Origin: Rhodocyclaceae bacterium
GTDB lineage: Bacteria; Pseudomonadota; Gammaproteobacteria; Burkholderiales; Rhodocyclaceae
Reading direction: 5' to 3'
Length of the DNA stretch: 64,000 nt
Assembly: GCA_023150275.1 (NCBI GenBank)
Contig: JAKLLG010000003.1
Coordinates: 62,001-126,000, forward strand
Made by a program: the position numbers and the translations under genes. Position 1 is the first letter of the stretch; every line of letters begins with the position of its first letter. Of the stretch, positions 38,440 to 47,300 are shown in pieces. The notes under the pieces are model-generated. The model ran no database searches, was not told the DNA's origin, and saw nothing but the letters and a program-made list of their open reading frames with translations.

Positions 38440-41400
38440 ATGCCCGACACCCGCTTCGTCCATCTTCGCCTGCACAGCGAATACTCCGTCACCGACGGTA
38501 TCGTCCGCCTCGATGACGCCGTTGCGCGCGCCGCCGGCGACGGCATGCCGGCGCTGGCGCTCACCGATCTCGGCAACCTCTTCGGCCTCGTCAAGTTCTA
38601 CAGCGCCGCGCGCGGCAAGGGCGTCAAGCCGGTGCTTGGCGCCGATGTCTGGTTGACCCACGAAACCGACCCCGATCGCCCCTCGCGCCTCTTGCTGCTG
38701 TGCAAGAATCGCAGCGGATATTTGCAGTTGTGTGAAATCCTCACCCGCGCCCAGCTGGCGCCGCGCACGCGCGGCCGTGCCGAGGTGTCGCGGCTGATGT
38801 TGCAGGACGTCGGCACCGACGGCCTGCTCGCGCTCTCCGGTGCCGCGCTCGGCGATGTCGGCGAGGCGCTGCTCTCCGGCAACCGCCTGCTCGCCGAATG
38901 CCGCGCCAAGGCCTGGGCGGCGATGTTCCCCAACGCCTACTATCTCGAAGTGCAGCGTGCCGGCCACGCGCAGCAGGAAGCGCTGGTCACCGCCACCGCC
39001 GAACTCGCCGGCGAACTCGGCCTGCCGCTGGTCGCCACGCACCCGATCCAGTTTCTCGATCCGGACGACTTCAAGGCGCACGAAGCGCGCGTCTGCATCG
39101 CCGAAGGCTACGTGCTCGGCGATACGCGCCGGCCGAAGCTGTTTACCGAGCAGCAGTATTTCAAGAGTTCGGCTGAGATGTGCGAGCTGTTCGCCGACCT
39201 GCCCGAGGCGCTGGAGAATTCGGTCGAGATTGCGCGCCGCTGCAGCCTCGAAATCACGCTCGGCAAGAACTACCTGCCGCAATTCCCGACACCCGAAGGC
39301 GTGACGCTCGACGACCACCTCAGGAACGAGGCGGCGAAGGGGCTGGAAGTGCGCCTCGCGCAGCTCTACCCCGACCCCGAGGTGCGCGAACGCGAACGCC
39401 CGGCCTACGATGCGCGCTTGAAGATCGAGACCGACACCATCGTGCAGATGGGCTTCCCCGGCTACTTCCTGATCGTGGCCGACTTCATCATGTGGGGCAA
39501 GAACAACGGCGTGCCGGTCGGACCGGGGCGCGGTTCCGGCGCCGGCTCGCTGGTCGCCTACTCGCTCGGCATCACCGATCTCGATCCGCTCGCTTACGCG
39601 CTGCTGTTCGAACGCTTCCTCAACCCGGAGCGGGTGTCGATGCCCGACTTCGACATCGACTTCTGCCAGGACAACCGCTGGCGCGTCATCGAGTACGTGC
39701 GCGAGCGCTACGGCAAGGATGCCGTCTCGCAGATCGCCACCTTCGGCACGATGTCGTCGAAGGCGGTCATCCGCGACGTCGGCCGCGTGCTCGACATGCC
39801 GTACATGTTCTGCGACTCGCTCTCGAAGCTGATCCCGGTCGAGCAGAACAAGCCGCTGTCGCTTGCCAAGGCGCTCGACGCCGAGCCGCAGCTGCGCGAG
39901 AAGATGGAGGCGGAAGAAGAGGTCAAGGAACTCTTCGATCTCGCCGAAAAGCTGGAAGACCTGACCCGCAACGTCGGCATGCACGCCGGCGGCGTGCTCA
40001 TCGCGCCGGGCAAGCTCACTGACTTCTGCCCGCTCTACTCGGCCGACGGCGGCGCCTCGGTGGTGTCGCAGTACGACAAGGACGATGTCGAGAAGGTCGG
40101 TCTGGTGAAGTTCGACTTCCTCGGCCTCAGGAACCTGACCATCATCGACCTTGCCGTGCGCTACGTCGAACGGCTCACCGGCACGAAGCCCGACCTCGCC
40201 GCGCTGCCCTTCACCGACCCGGCCGCCTACCAGATCCTGAAGGACGCCAACACCACGGCGATCTTCCAGGTGGAATCGGAGGGCATGAAGAAGCTCCTCA
40301 AGAAGCTGGCCCCCGACCGCTTCGAGGACATCATCGCCGTGCTCGCGCTCTACCGTCCCGGCCCGCTCGGCTCGGGCATGGTGGACGACTTCATCCTGCG
40401 CAAGAAGGGCCAGCAGGCGATCGATTATTTCCACCCGGATCTGAAGGCCTGCCTGGAGCCGACCTACGGCGTCATCGTGTACCAGGAACAGGTGATGCAG
40501 ATCTCGCAGATCATCGGCGGCTACACGCTCGGTGGCGCCGACATGCTGCGCCGGGCGATGGGCAAGAAGAAGCCGGAGGAGATGGCCAAGCACCGCGAGA
40601 CCATCGCCGACGGCGCGAAGAAGCTGGGCTACGACCCGGCGCTCGCCGAGCAGCTCTTCGACCTGATGACCAAGTTCGCGGAGTACGGCTTCAACAAGTC
40701 GCACACCGCTGCCTATGCCGTCGTGACGTACCACACGGCCTGGCTCAAGGCGCACCACTGTTCCGCCTTCATGGCGGCGACGATGTCGTCCGACATGGAC
40801 AACACCGATACGGTGAAGATCTTCTACGAAGACACCGTGAAAAACGGCATCACCGTGCTGCCGCCGGATGTGAACGAATCCGACTACCGCTTTGTGCCGG
40901 TCGATGCCAAGACCATCCGCTACGGCCTCGGCGCCGTGAAAGGCACCGGCGAGCAGGCGGTGAATGTGATTCTCGAAGCCCGCAAGCGTGGAGGTCAAAC
41001 CGGCGGGCCGTTCAAGGATCTGTTCGACTTTTGCAAGCGTGTCGACAAGCGCATGGTCAACCGCCGCACGATCGAGGCATTGATCCGCGCCGGCGCCTTC
41101 GATTCCATCGACAACCATCGTGCGCGTCTGCTCGCCACCGTCGGCATCGCCATCGACTGGGCCGAGCAGGAGGAAAAAAACGCGATGCAGGCCGGGCTCT
41201 TCGACATCGGTGGCGTTGCCGAGGCGCATGCGCCGCAGCCGGTCGAGGTGCCGCGCTGGGGCGAGAAGCAGCAGTTGATGGAAGAGAAAACGGCGCTCGG
41301 CTTCTACTTCTCCGGCCACCCGTTCAACGCGGTGAAGGGCGAAGTCGGCCGTTTCGTGCGGCGCACGCTCGACAAGCTCGAACCCTCGCGCGAACTGCAA

Positions 41401-41907
41401 CTGATGGCTGGCCTGGTGACGGCGACGCGCACCAAACTCACCTCGCGCGGCAAGATGGCTTTCGTCACGCTGGACGACGGCACCGAGCCGCAGGAGATCG
41501 CTGTCTACAACGAAGTGCTCGAAGCCGAAAAGGGCAAGCTGCGCGAGGACGAAGTGCTGATTATCGAAGGCAAGGTGTCGAAGGACGACTTCGCCGGCGA
41601 GGGCAAGGTGCGCGTCACCGCCGAGCGCATCATGACGCTAGCCGACGCGCGCGGCCGCTTCGCACGCGAACTGCGCCTCTCGCTCAACGGCCAGGTGAGC
41701 AAGGATAGCGGCGCCGCGCGCCGGCTCAAGGAACTGCTCACCGCCTACACGCCGGGTGCCTGCCCTGTTCGCATCGCCTACCGCAATGGCGAGGCCGAAT
41801 GCGAACTGCGCCTCGGCGACGCCGCGCGCGTGCGGCTCGAAGACGAACTGCTTGCCGCGCTCGGCGAATGGCTGTCCGCCGAGGCCGTCGAGATCCGCTA
41901 CCAATGA
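38440..41907 (+). CDS. dnaE: DNA polymerase III alpha subunit DnaE
   Basis: Catalytic subunit of the replicative polymerase, 1155 residues (E. coli 1160). Domains in order: PHP (HLRLHSEYSVTDG), the palm with catalytic aspartates (MPDFDIDFCQDNRW), fingers, helix-hairpin-helix, OB fold and C-terminal tau-binding region. The clamp-binding motif lies near QAGLFDIGG. The initial ATG at 38440 follows a -10-like sequence. The gene ends 20 bases before the lipoprotein gene on the same strand. Confidence 0.98.
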   Translation: MPDTRFVHLRLHSEYSVTDGIVRLDDAVARAAGDGMPALALTDLGNLFGLVKFYSAARGKGVKPVLGADVWLTHETDPDRPSRLLLLCKNRSGYLQLCEILTRAQLAPRTRGRAEVSRLMLQDVGTDGLLALSGAALGDVGEALLSGNRLLAECRAKAWAAMFPNAYYLEVQRAGHAQQEALVTATAELAGELGLPLVATHPIQFLDPDDFKAHEARVCIAEGYVLGDTRRPKLFTEQQYFKSSAEMCELFADLPEALENSVEIARRCSLEITLGKNYLPQFPTPEGVTLDDHLRNEAAKGLEVRLAQLYPDPEVRERERPAYDARLKIETDTIVQMGFPGYFLIVADFIMWGKNNGVPVGPGRGSGAGSLVAYSLGITDLDPLAYALLFERFLNPERVSMPDFDIDFCQDNRWRVIEYVRERYGKDAVSQIATFGTMSSKAVIRDVGRVLDMPYMFCDSLSKLIPVEQNKPLSLAKALDAEPQLREKMEAEEEVKELFDLAEKLEDLTRNVGMHAGGVLIAPGKLTDFCPLYSADGGASVVSQYDKDDVEKVGLVKFDFLGLRNLTIIDLAVRYVERLTGTKPDLAALPFTDPAAYQILKDANTTAIFQVESEGMKKLLKKLAPDRFEDIIAVLALYRPGPLGSGMVDDFILRKKGQQAIDYFHPDLKACLEPTYGVIVYQEQVMQISQIIGGYTLGGADMLRRAMGKKKPEEMAKHRETIADGAKKLGYDPALAEQLFDLMTKFAEYGFNKSHTAAYAVVTYHTAWLKAHHCSAFMAATMSSDMDNTDTVKIFYEDTVKNGITVLPPDVNESDYRFVPVDAKTIRYGLGAVKGTGEQAVNVILEARKRGGQTGGPFKDLFDFCKRVDKRMVNRRTIEALIRAGAFDSIDNHRARLLATVGIAIDWAEQEEKNAMQAGLFDIGGVAEAHAPQPVEVPRWGEKQQLMEEKTALGFYFSGHPFNAVKGEVGRFVRRTLDKLEPSRELQLMAGLVTATRTKLTSRGKMAFVTLDDGTEPQEIAVYNEVLEAEKGKLREDEVLIIEGKVSKDDFAGEGKVRVTAERIMTLADARGRFARELRLSLNGQVSKDSGAARRLKELLTAYTPGACPVRIAYRNGEAECELRLGDAARVRLEDELLAALGEWLSAEAVEIRYQ

Positions 41908-41927
41908 CCCCCGTCCGGAGAATGACC

Positions 41928-42179
41928 ATGCGTCTCGCGCTGCTCCCGCTCGTCCTTGTCTTCGCGCTCGCTGCCTGCAGCAAGCTGAACATGGAAAACT
42001 ACCAGCGCCTCAAGGTCGGCCAGAGCTACGACGAAGTCGTCGCCATCGTCGGCCAGCCCGCGCGCTGCGACGAGCTGCTCGGCGTTCGCCAATGCCAGTG
42101 GGGCGACGACAACCGCAACATCCGCGTCGGCTTCGTCGCAGGGGCGGCGCTGACGCTGTCGGCGCATAACCTTAAGTAG
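41928..42179 (+). CDS. Small lipoprotein, DUF3862/BamE-like fold
   Basis: An 83-residue outer-membrane lipoprotein. The signal has lipobox LAAC (MRLALLPLVLVFALAAC). The mature part has the SmpA/BamE-like fold markers: NYQRLKVGQSYDEVVAIVGQP, then Cys-x7-Cys-Gln-Trp-Gly (CDELLGVRQCQWGD). The start ATG at 41928 has CCGGAG seven bases before it; an alternative ATG six bases upstream is too close. It follows dnaE closely, and the scar region begins right after its stop. Confidence 0.82.
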   Translation: MRLALLPLVLVFALAACSKLNMENYQRLKVGQSYDEVVAIVGQPARCDELLGVRQCQWGDDNRNIRVGFVAGAALTLSAHNLK

Positions 42180-42180
42180 G

Positions 42181-42315
42181 GAGCGTCTGGTTCTTCTGGG
42201 CTGTAGCTCAGCTTTGAAGCTTCTGGTCGTCTGCCATTGTTACCGAGCGGAGGGCAACATCATTCGCATCATCTCGGCACGAAAGGCCTCCCGACAAGAA
42301 GCCAAATCCTACTGA
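42181..42315 (+). pseudogene. brnT: Truncated brnT (C-terminal half only)
   Basis: Read in frame, this 45-codon stretch matches the C-terminal half of BrnT: ERLVLLGCSS, KLLVVCHC and NIIRIISARKASRQEAKSY, the latter aligned with VIRIISARKATKRE of the intact toxin at 30079. The N-terminal half and start codon are missing; the open frame begins just after the lipoprotein stop, so the deletion junction is at about 42180. The toxin cannot be active. brnA follows 13 bases later and is intact. Confidence 0.85.
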
Positions 42316-42328
42316 CAGGGTGATTACC

Positions 42329-42538
42329 ATGCGCGCCGAATACGATTTTTCGAAATCCACAAAGAACCCCTACGCCTCACAGCTCAAGAAGCAGATAACC
42401 ATCCGCTTGGACGAGGAGTGCATCAACTATTTCAAGGCTGTTTCAGAAGACGTCGGAATCCCCTACCAAAGCCTGATTAATCTGTATTTGAGAGATTGCG
42501 CGGCCGCACACCGTAAGCCAAATCTCAAGTGGAAGTGA
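42329..42538 (+). CDS. brnA: Orphan BrnA family antitoxin
   Basis: A 69-residue BrnA with an intact toxin-binding arm (MRAEYDFSKSTKNPYASQL) and ribbon-helix-helix (ITIRLDEECINYFKAVSEDV). Its toxin partner is truncated, so it stands alone. It could still bind DNA or neutralise the related BrnT encoded at 30079. The start at 42329 is the homologous one; a GTG three codons earlier is possible. No own promoter is obvious, as the original one was lost with the brnT start. Confidence 0.85.
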   Translation: MRAEYDFSKSTKNPYASQLKKQITIRLDEECINYFKAVSEDVGIPYQSLINLYLRDCAAAHRKPNLKWK

Positions 42539-42562
42539 GGCCCGACAATTCCTTCCAGCAGA

Positions 42563-42580
42563 CTGCCCGCAAACGGGCAG
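42563..42580. terminator. Hairpin downstream of orphan brnA
   Basis: A perfect 7-bp stem (CTGCCCG/CGGGCAG) with loop CAAA, 24 bases after the brnA stop. No T-run. It may be part of the end of the IS remnant instead of a brnA terminator. Confidence 0.35.
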
Positions 42581-42603
42581 CCGCGGAAGTCCCACGTTGG
42601 GCC

Positions 42604-42795
42604 TCATGAACTCCGCCCATCTTGACCCTCGCCGCCGCTGCTATCGTGGCTGCGACGGGCGTCGAATCCCGACAGGGCGATCGCGTTGTCGATCGGGTGG
42701 TTGAGGGCGTGGACGAAGGTGCCAGGAATCAGTTGCCGTTTGAGATCAACGGCAAGAAAGCGCGGACTGGTGTCGATCGTCTTGTAACGAGCCAT
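42604..42795 (-). mobile_element. Insertion sequence remnant: N-terminus of an IS1182-type transposase
   Basis: A 63-residue frame that begins like DUF772/IS1182-type transposases (MARYKTIDTSPRFLAVDL, then QLIPGTFVHALNHPID and SGFDAR) with a good ribosome site (AAGGAGA) and then runs out of homology after about 52 residues. All catalytic parts are missing. The family call is by recall of the typical N-terminus. It is one edge of a decay zone with the truncated brnT. Confidence 0.65.
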
Positions 42796-42896
42796 GGTGT
42801 CTCTCCTTGTCGTATATGACAATAGATTGCCCGTTACGTTCACTCGCGGCATGATGCGGTGATGTTTTTTCTACAGCTTCGTTAGCCCACACAAGT

Positions 42897-43340
42897 ATGA
42901 AATCGCTCGCTCGAACACTTCTATTTCTTTTCGTACTCGCCGTAGCCTTTTTTTCGTTGCTCCTGGCATATACCGACTACGCAGCAAAATCAAAGCATGC
43001 GTCTTGGCCAAGAGCGGAGGCCACAGTGAGTAGCGCAATAATAGACCGCAACCCCAAGGGATGGCACTGTCCTGATGTCAAAGCGACCTTCTCGCAAGGG
43101 GCAACTGCTGTAACTGCCACGGTTCGCTTTCAAGATCCCGTCTGTACCCCAACTGCAGAAGCCGCCAAGGAAAAACTGCACGGTTATGCCATTGGCCAGC
43201 AAGTCATCATCTATTACGACCCTGCCAAACCCACAACGGCGATTGCAAAGCCAATGAGCCTGGGGCTCATGTTTTATTTCGGTGTAATTTTCGGGCCGTT
43301 TTTTTTGATACTTGCATTTCGAGTGCGTAAGGGCAGTTAG
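42897..43340 (+). CDS. DUF3592-like membrane protein
   Basis: A 147-residue protein with two membrane helices (about 7-25 and 122-140) enclosing a soluble domain of DUF3592 type (ASWPRAEATVSSAI, GQQVIIYYDPAKPTTAI). The function of the family is unknown. The DNA is AT-richer than the core genes. It is flanked by sequences that resemble integron cassette borders: GTTAGCC 10 bases before its ATG, and a possible attC after its stop. Confidence 0.75.
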   Translation: MKSLARTLLFLFVLAVAFFSLLLAYTDYAAKSKHASWPRAEATVSSAIIDRNPKGWHCPDVKATFSQGATAVTATVRFQDPVCTPTAEAAKEKLHGYAIGQQVIIYYDPAKPTTAIAKPMSLGLMFYFGVIFGPFFLILAFRVRKGS

Positions 43341-43344
43341 TGCA

Positions 43345-43411
43345 ACCTAACCCTACAATGCACCGGGCCTGCGCGAAGATTCGTGCAGTCGGTCGATTTT
43401 GAACGTTAAAT
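43345..43411 (+). other. Possible integron attC-like site
   Basis: ACCTAAC (43345-43351) fits RYYYAAC and GTTAAAT (43405-43411) fits GTTRRRY, 67 bases apart, directly between one small gene and the next (ATG at 43418). A shorter inner repeat (TGCAC/GTGCA) is present. The inner arms pair poorly, and the downstream gene lacks a site of its own, so this may be chance. Confidence 0.25.
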
Positions 43412-43417
43412 TTCATC

Positions 43418-43744
43418 ATGAGCACAGCCCACGATCACCACGACCTTGGCCCGAATGAACAGTCGCGGCGAGTCGTGGCTCGCGTTGCTCTTCGAAGAAT
43501 CAGCGATCTGGTTACTCGTCAAAAGCTCGACGAAGAACAAGACGCGCTACTTGCCAAGCGCGTACCTCTATTCATGTTCGCGCTTATTGGCCTGTGTTTC
43601 GTCGTCGCATTCTTTCGTTGGGCAATCTTTGATGCTCACCCAAAGATGCAACTGTTCGCTGTTTCGCTTCTTGCGGGGTTATCCGTCGGAGCCATATTGA
43701 TCATCGCAAACAAAAAAAGAAAAAATGAGCGGTCGGGCAGATAG
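43418..43744 (+). CDS. Small two-helix membrane protein, unknown
   Basis: A 108-residue protein, not recognised. A charged, helical N-terminus (residues 1-45, RRVVARVALRRISDLVTRQK) is followed by two hydrophobic helices (about 50-67 and 76-95) and a lysine-rich tail. It starts 77 bases after the DUF3592-like gene. The lower GC content and lack of recognised homology suggest an acquired gene. No ribosome site of note precedes the ATG. Confidence 0.62.
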   Translation: MSTAHDHHDLGPNEQSRRVVARVALRRISDLVTRQKLDEEQDALLAKRVPLFMFALIGLCFVVAFFRWAIFDAHPKMQLFAVSLLAGLSVGAILIIANKKRKNERSGR

Positions 43745-43824
43745 GCAACAGTGAATCGCTCCCCCAATACTCTTGCAACCTGAACCACGCCCCAGTGAAT
43801 CCTCCAGCGCAAGCCGAGACCCGC

Positions 43825-44301
43825 ATGCCGCGTTTCATCGATACCGCATTGCTCGCCGAAGTCATTGCCGAAGCCCGCGCGCGGCCGCGGCAGCGGGCGA
43901 ATCGCAACTTCCATCCGGACGATGATTTTCCGGCGCATCGCCTGCTCAACGCGATCGAACCGGGGTCGTGGCTGCCGCCGCATCGTCATCTCGATCCGTT
44001 CAAGGACGAGACTATCGTGGTGCTCACCGGGGCGCTGGGGGTGGTGATCTTCGACGATGCCGGCGCGGTACTTGTCGCGCGCCGGCTGGCTGCGAATGGC
44101 GACTGCATGGGCATCGACATTCCGCATGGCACCTGGCACACGGTGCTCGCACTCGAACCGGGAACAGTGATCTTCGAGGCCAAGGCTGGCCCCTATCGGC
44201 CTTTGCTCGATGCCGAGCTGGCGCCGTGGGCGCCGCGCGAGGGGGATGCGGGTGTCGTGGCCTATCAGCAGGTGCTGCAGGCCTTGTTTGCCGGCGGCTA
44301 G
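43825..44301 (+). CDS. WbuC family cupin metalloprotein
   Basis: A 158-residue cupin of the WbuC family, often found in O-antigen clusters, though here there are no sugar genes. Metal-ligand region PPHRHLDPFKDETIVVL and the second cupin motif PHGTWHTVLALEPGTVIFE are intact. The ATG at 43825 is preferred; a GTG at 43795 would add ten residues without homology. Single gene, convergent with the GGDEF-EAL gene. Confidence 0.85.
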   Translation: MPRFIDTALLAEVIAEARARPRQRANRNFHPDDDFPAHRLLNAIEPGSWLPPHRHLDPFKDETIVVLTGALGVVIFDDAGAVLVARRLAANGDCMGIDIPHGTWHTVLALEPGTVIFEAKAGPYRPLLDAELAPWAPREGDAGVVAYQQVLQALFAGG

Positions 44302-44325
44302 CGCGGCCTACGGCGCGGCGCCCGT

Positions 44326-47300
44326 TCAGCGGGCCGCAGTGCTGCCAAGCAGGGCGTCGATCGCTTCGGCTGGCATCGGGCGGCCAAGCAGGTAGCCCTG
44401 CACGTCGTCACAGCCTGCCTTGGTCAGCGCCGCACGCTCGGCTTCGGTTTCGACGCCCTCGGCCAGCGTGTTCAGTCCCAGCTGGCGGCCCATGCCGATC
44501 ACGGCATTGACGATGGCCGCGGCTTCGGGCTTGCGGTCGATGTCGCGCACGAAGGACTGGTCGATCTTCAGCCGGTCGACGTTGAAGCGCTTCAGGTAGG
44601 CGAGGTTCGAGTAGCCGGTTCCGAAATCGTCGATCGCCAGCTTGATGCCGAGCTCCTTGAGCGCGGCGAGTACCGAAAGTGCCTGCGGATCGTCGCCCAT
44701 CATCAGCGACTCGGTGATTTCGAGTTCGAGTGCCTCGGCGGGCAGGCCCGTCTTCTTCAGCACATGGCGGACACGACCGGCGAGATCGTCACGGCGCACC
44801 TGGACTGGTGACACATTCACCGCCACCGTCAGCGAAAAACCGCGTGTCCGCCAGCGCGCGGCCTGCGTGCAGGCCTCTTCCATGATCCACGCGCCGAGCG
44901 CGACGATTTGCCCGTTTTCCTCGGCGATCGGAATGAAACGCGCCGGCGAAATCCACTCGCCGTCGCAAGGCCAGCGCACCAGCGCTTCCAGCCCGGTGAG
45001 GCGTCCGTCACCCAGCGACCACTGCGGCTGGAAGTGCAGGTGGAACTCCCGCTGCTGCACCGCGGCGCGCAGGCGGCTGTCGAGCGCCATGCGTTCGTTG
45101 GCGCGCTCGTTGAGTTCGCGAGTGAAGAAACTGAAGGTACCGCGCTGGCTCTCCTTGGCGTGGTACATCGCCATGTCGGCGGCTTTCAGCAAGGCCGATG
45201 TGGTGTGCCCGTCCTCGGGGAAAACGGCGATGCCGATGCTGGTCGAGGTGTGGATGACCTGGCTGCCGACGTCGACCGGCTGGTGCAGTGCATCGATCAG
45301 CTGGCGCGCGGCATGCGCGGCGTCGGTGCCGCTCTTCAGATCGGGCAGCACGACGATGAATTCATCCCCGCCCTGCCGGCAGACGATGTCGGAATCGCGC
45401 AGGCTGGTACGCAGGCGGTTTGCCACTTCGCGCAGCAGACGGTCGCCGACGGCATGGCCGAGCGAATCATTGATCGTCTTGAAGCGGTCGAGATCGAGGA
45501 ACAGCACGCCGATGTGCGCCTCGGTGCGGCGTGCGCGGCTGATTTCCTGTTCCAGCCGCTCGCGCAGCAGCGAGCGGTTGGGCAGGCCGGTAAGCGGGTC
45601 GTGGTGTGCGAGATACTCGATGCGCGCATGTGCGGCCTTGCGTTCGGTGATGTCCGAAAAGATGGCGACGTAGTGCTTGATCTCGCCGCCGGGATCGCGC
45701 ACCGCCGTGATGTTCAGCCATTCAGGGTAGATCTCGCCCGACTTGCGGCGGTTCCAGACCTCGCCCTGCCAGCCGCCGGTTTCCGCGAGCTTCTTCCACA
45801 TGGCCGCGTAGAAGGCAGAATCGTGGCGGCCCGACTGCAGAATGCGCGGGTTCTGGCCGCGCACTTCGTCAAAGCTGTAGCCGGTCACTTCGGTGAAGGC
45901 ACGGTTGACCGACACGAAGGCGCCCCGGACATCGGTGACGGCGATCGCCTCGCCGCTTTCCGCGAAGACCTGCGCGGAGAGGCGAAGCTGCGCCAGCGCG
46001 CGTTCCTGCAGCATCAGATGCCCGATGTTGGTGGCGATCGTCTGCAGAACCTGCACATCCTCATCCAGCCAGTGGCGCGCCTGTCCCGCGTTGGAAAAGC
46101 CGATGAACCCCCACAGCGCATCCTCGACGTGAATCGGCAGGACAATCATCGCGGCGATGCCGTTGGCGGCAAGCCATGCCTTTTCTTCCTGACTGGCATC
46201 GTCGCAGACGACGCAGAGTGCCTCGCCGGCAATCAGGCGTTCCCGCCACTGCGCGATGCCGTTTTCGCACGGCATCGGCGTCTGCTCGCTGCGCCGGCCG
46301 TCAGCGTGCCAGCGGTAGCGGAGGATGTTGCTGGTTCCGCCCTGGGCCTGCATCGCCTCGACGATGCTGCCGCGGTCGGCGCCGATCGCGTTGCCGATCA
46401 ATGCGAGCGTTACCGGAATCGGGTCTTCAACATGCGGTTTCAACAACAGGCTTCCTGCCTCCGAGAGCGCCTTCAACAAGCGCTCGCGACGCTGCAGCGC
46501 GGATTCGGTGTGCTTGCGGTGCGTCAGGTCGGCGAGCCCGATGACCAGTCCGGCACCGTCGAGCTGACGGTCGAATATCTCGGCGACCGAGACCAGAACG
46601 GGAGTTTTCGTGCCATCCGCGGCCAGCCATTCGCCTTCGTTGTCGCCAATCTTCACCGGGCACAGATACTCCTCGATCGGCAGTCCTTCCGGATTGTCAC
46701 CGTGCAGATGGCGAGCGCTGATGTTGCAGCGGCGGATGCGCCGGTCCGTGTCGATCAGGAATAGCGGCAGCGGCGCACTGTCGAACACATGGCCGACGAA
46801 GTCGCGCGAGATGCCAGTGCTCTGCATCTGATCGAGCAGGGCATTGATGTCGGCGCCGATCGCAGCGATTTCGTCGTCGTGGCGCGCCCGATAGCGTTCG
46901 CCGATTTCGAGCGGCGTTTGTCGTGCCCGCGCGAGGAAACCGGCCAGCGCACGCGTCGGGCGCACCAGCCGGAAATGAAAGAACAGGAAGAAGGCGAGCA
47001 TCGCCATCAGCGCGATGATGATCGATGCCTGCTGCTGCTTTCGCGTATCGGAGGCTCTGGCGCGCGACTCGCGCATCGCCTGTTCGACATCGTCTTCGAG
47101 CAGCGCGACGAAGCGGTTGAGTTCTTCGGTCAGGGCGGCCGTCGAGAAACGCATGTGCGCGAGCTGTCCCTCGTCAGCACGGCCCTTGCCGGCGTCGCCC
47201 AGCACGGTCAGTGCGGAATTCGAGATGTGGCGGAAGCTGTTGCCGATGCGCACGTGATAGGCCAGTGTTTGCGTATGGGCATGATCTCCCTGCGGCAGCG

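Noticed and set aside
37396..41400. Very long open frame (1334 codons) on the strand opposite dnaE
   Set aside because: High-GC antisense frame; the + strand encodes full-length DnaE with all motifs. The start of this frame has no homology except the alternative-frame shadow of the alcohol dehydrogenase.
42200..42230. Sequence resembling the 5' part of a tRNA (GGGCTGTAGCTCAGC)
   Set aside because: It lies in the frame of the truncated brnT (LLGCSSALKLL) and no anticodon, T-arm or acceptor stem follows.
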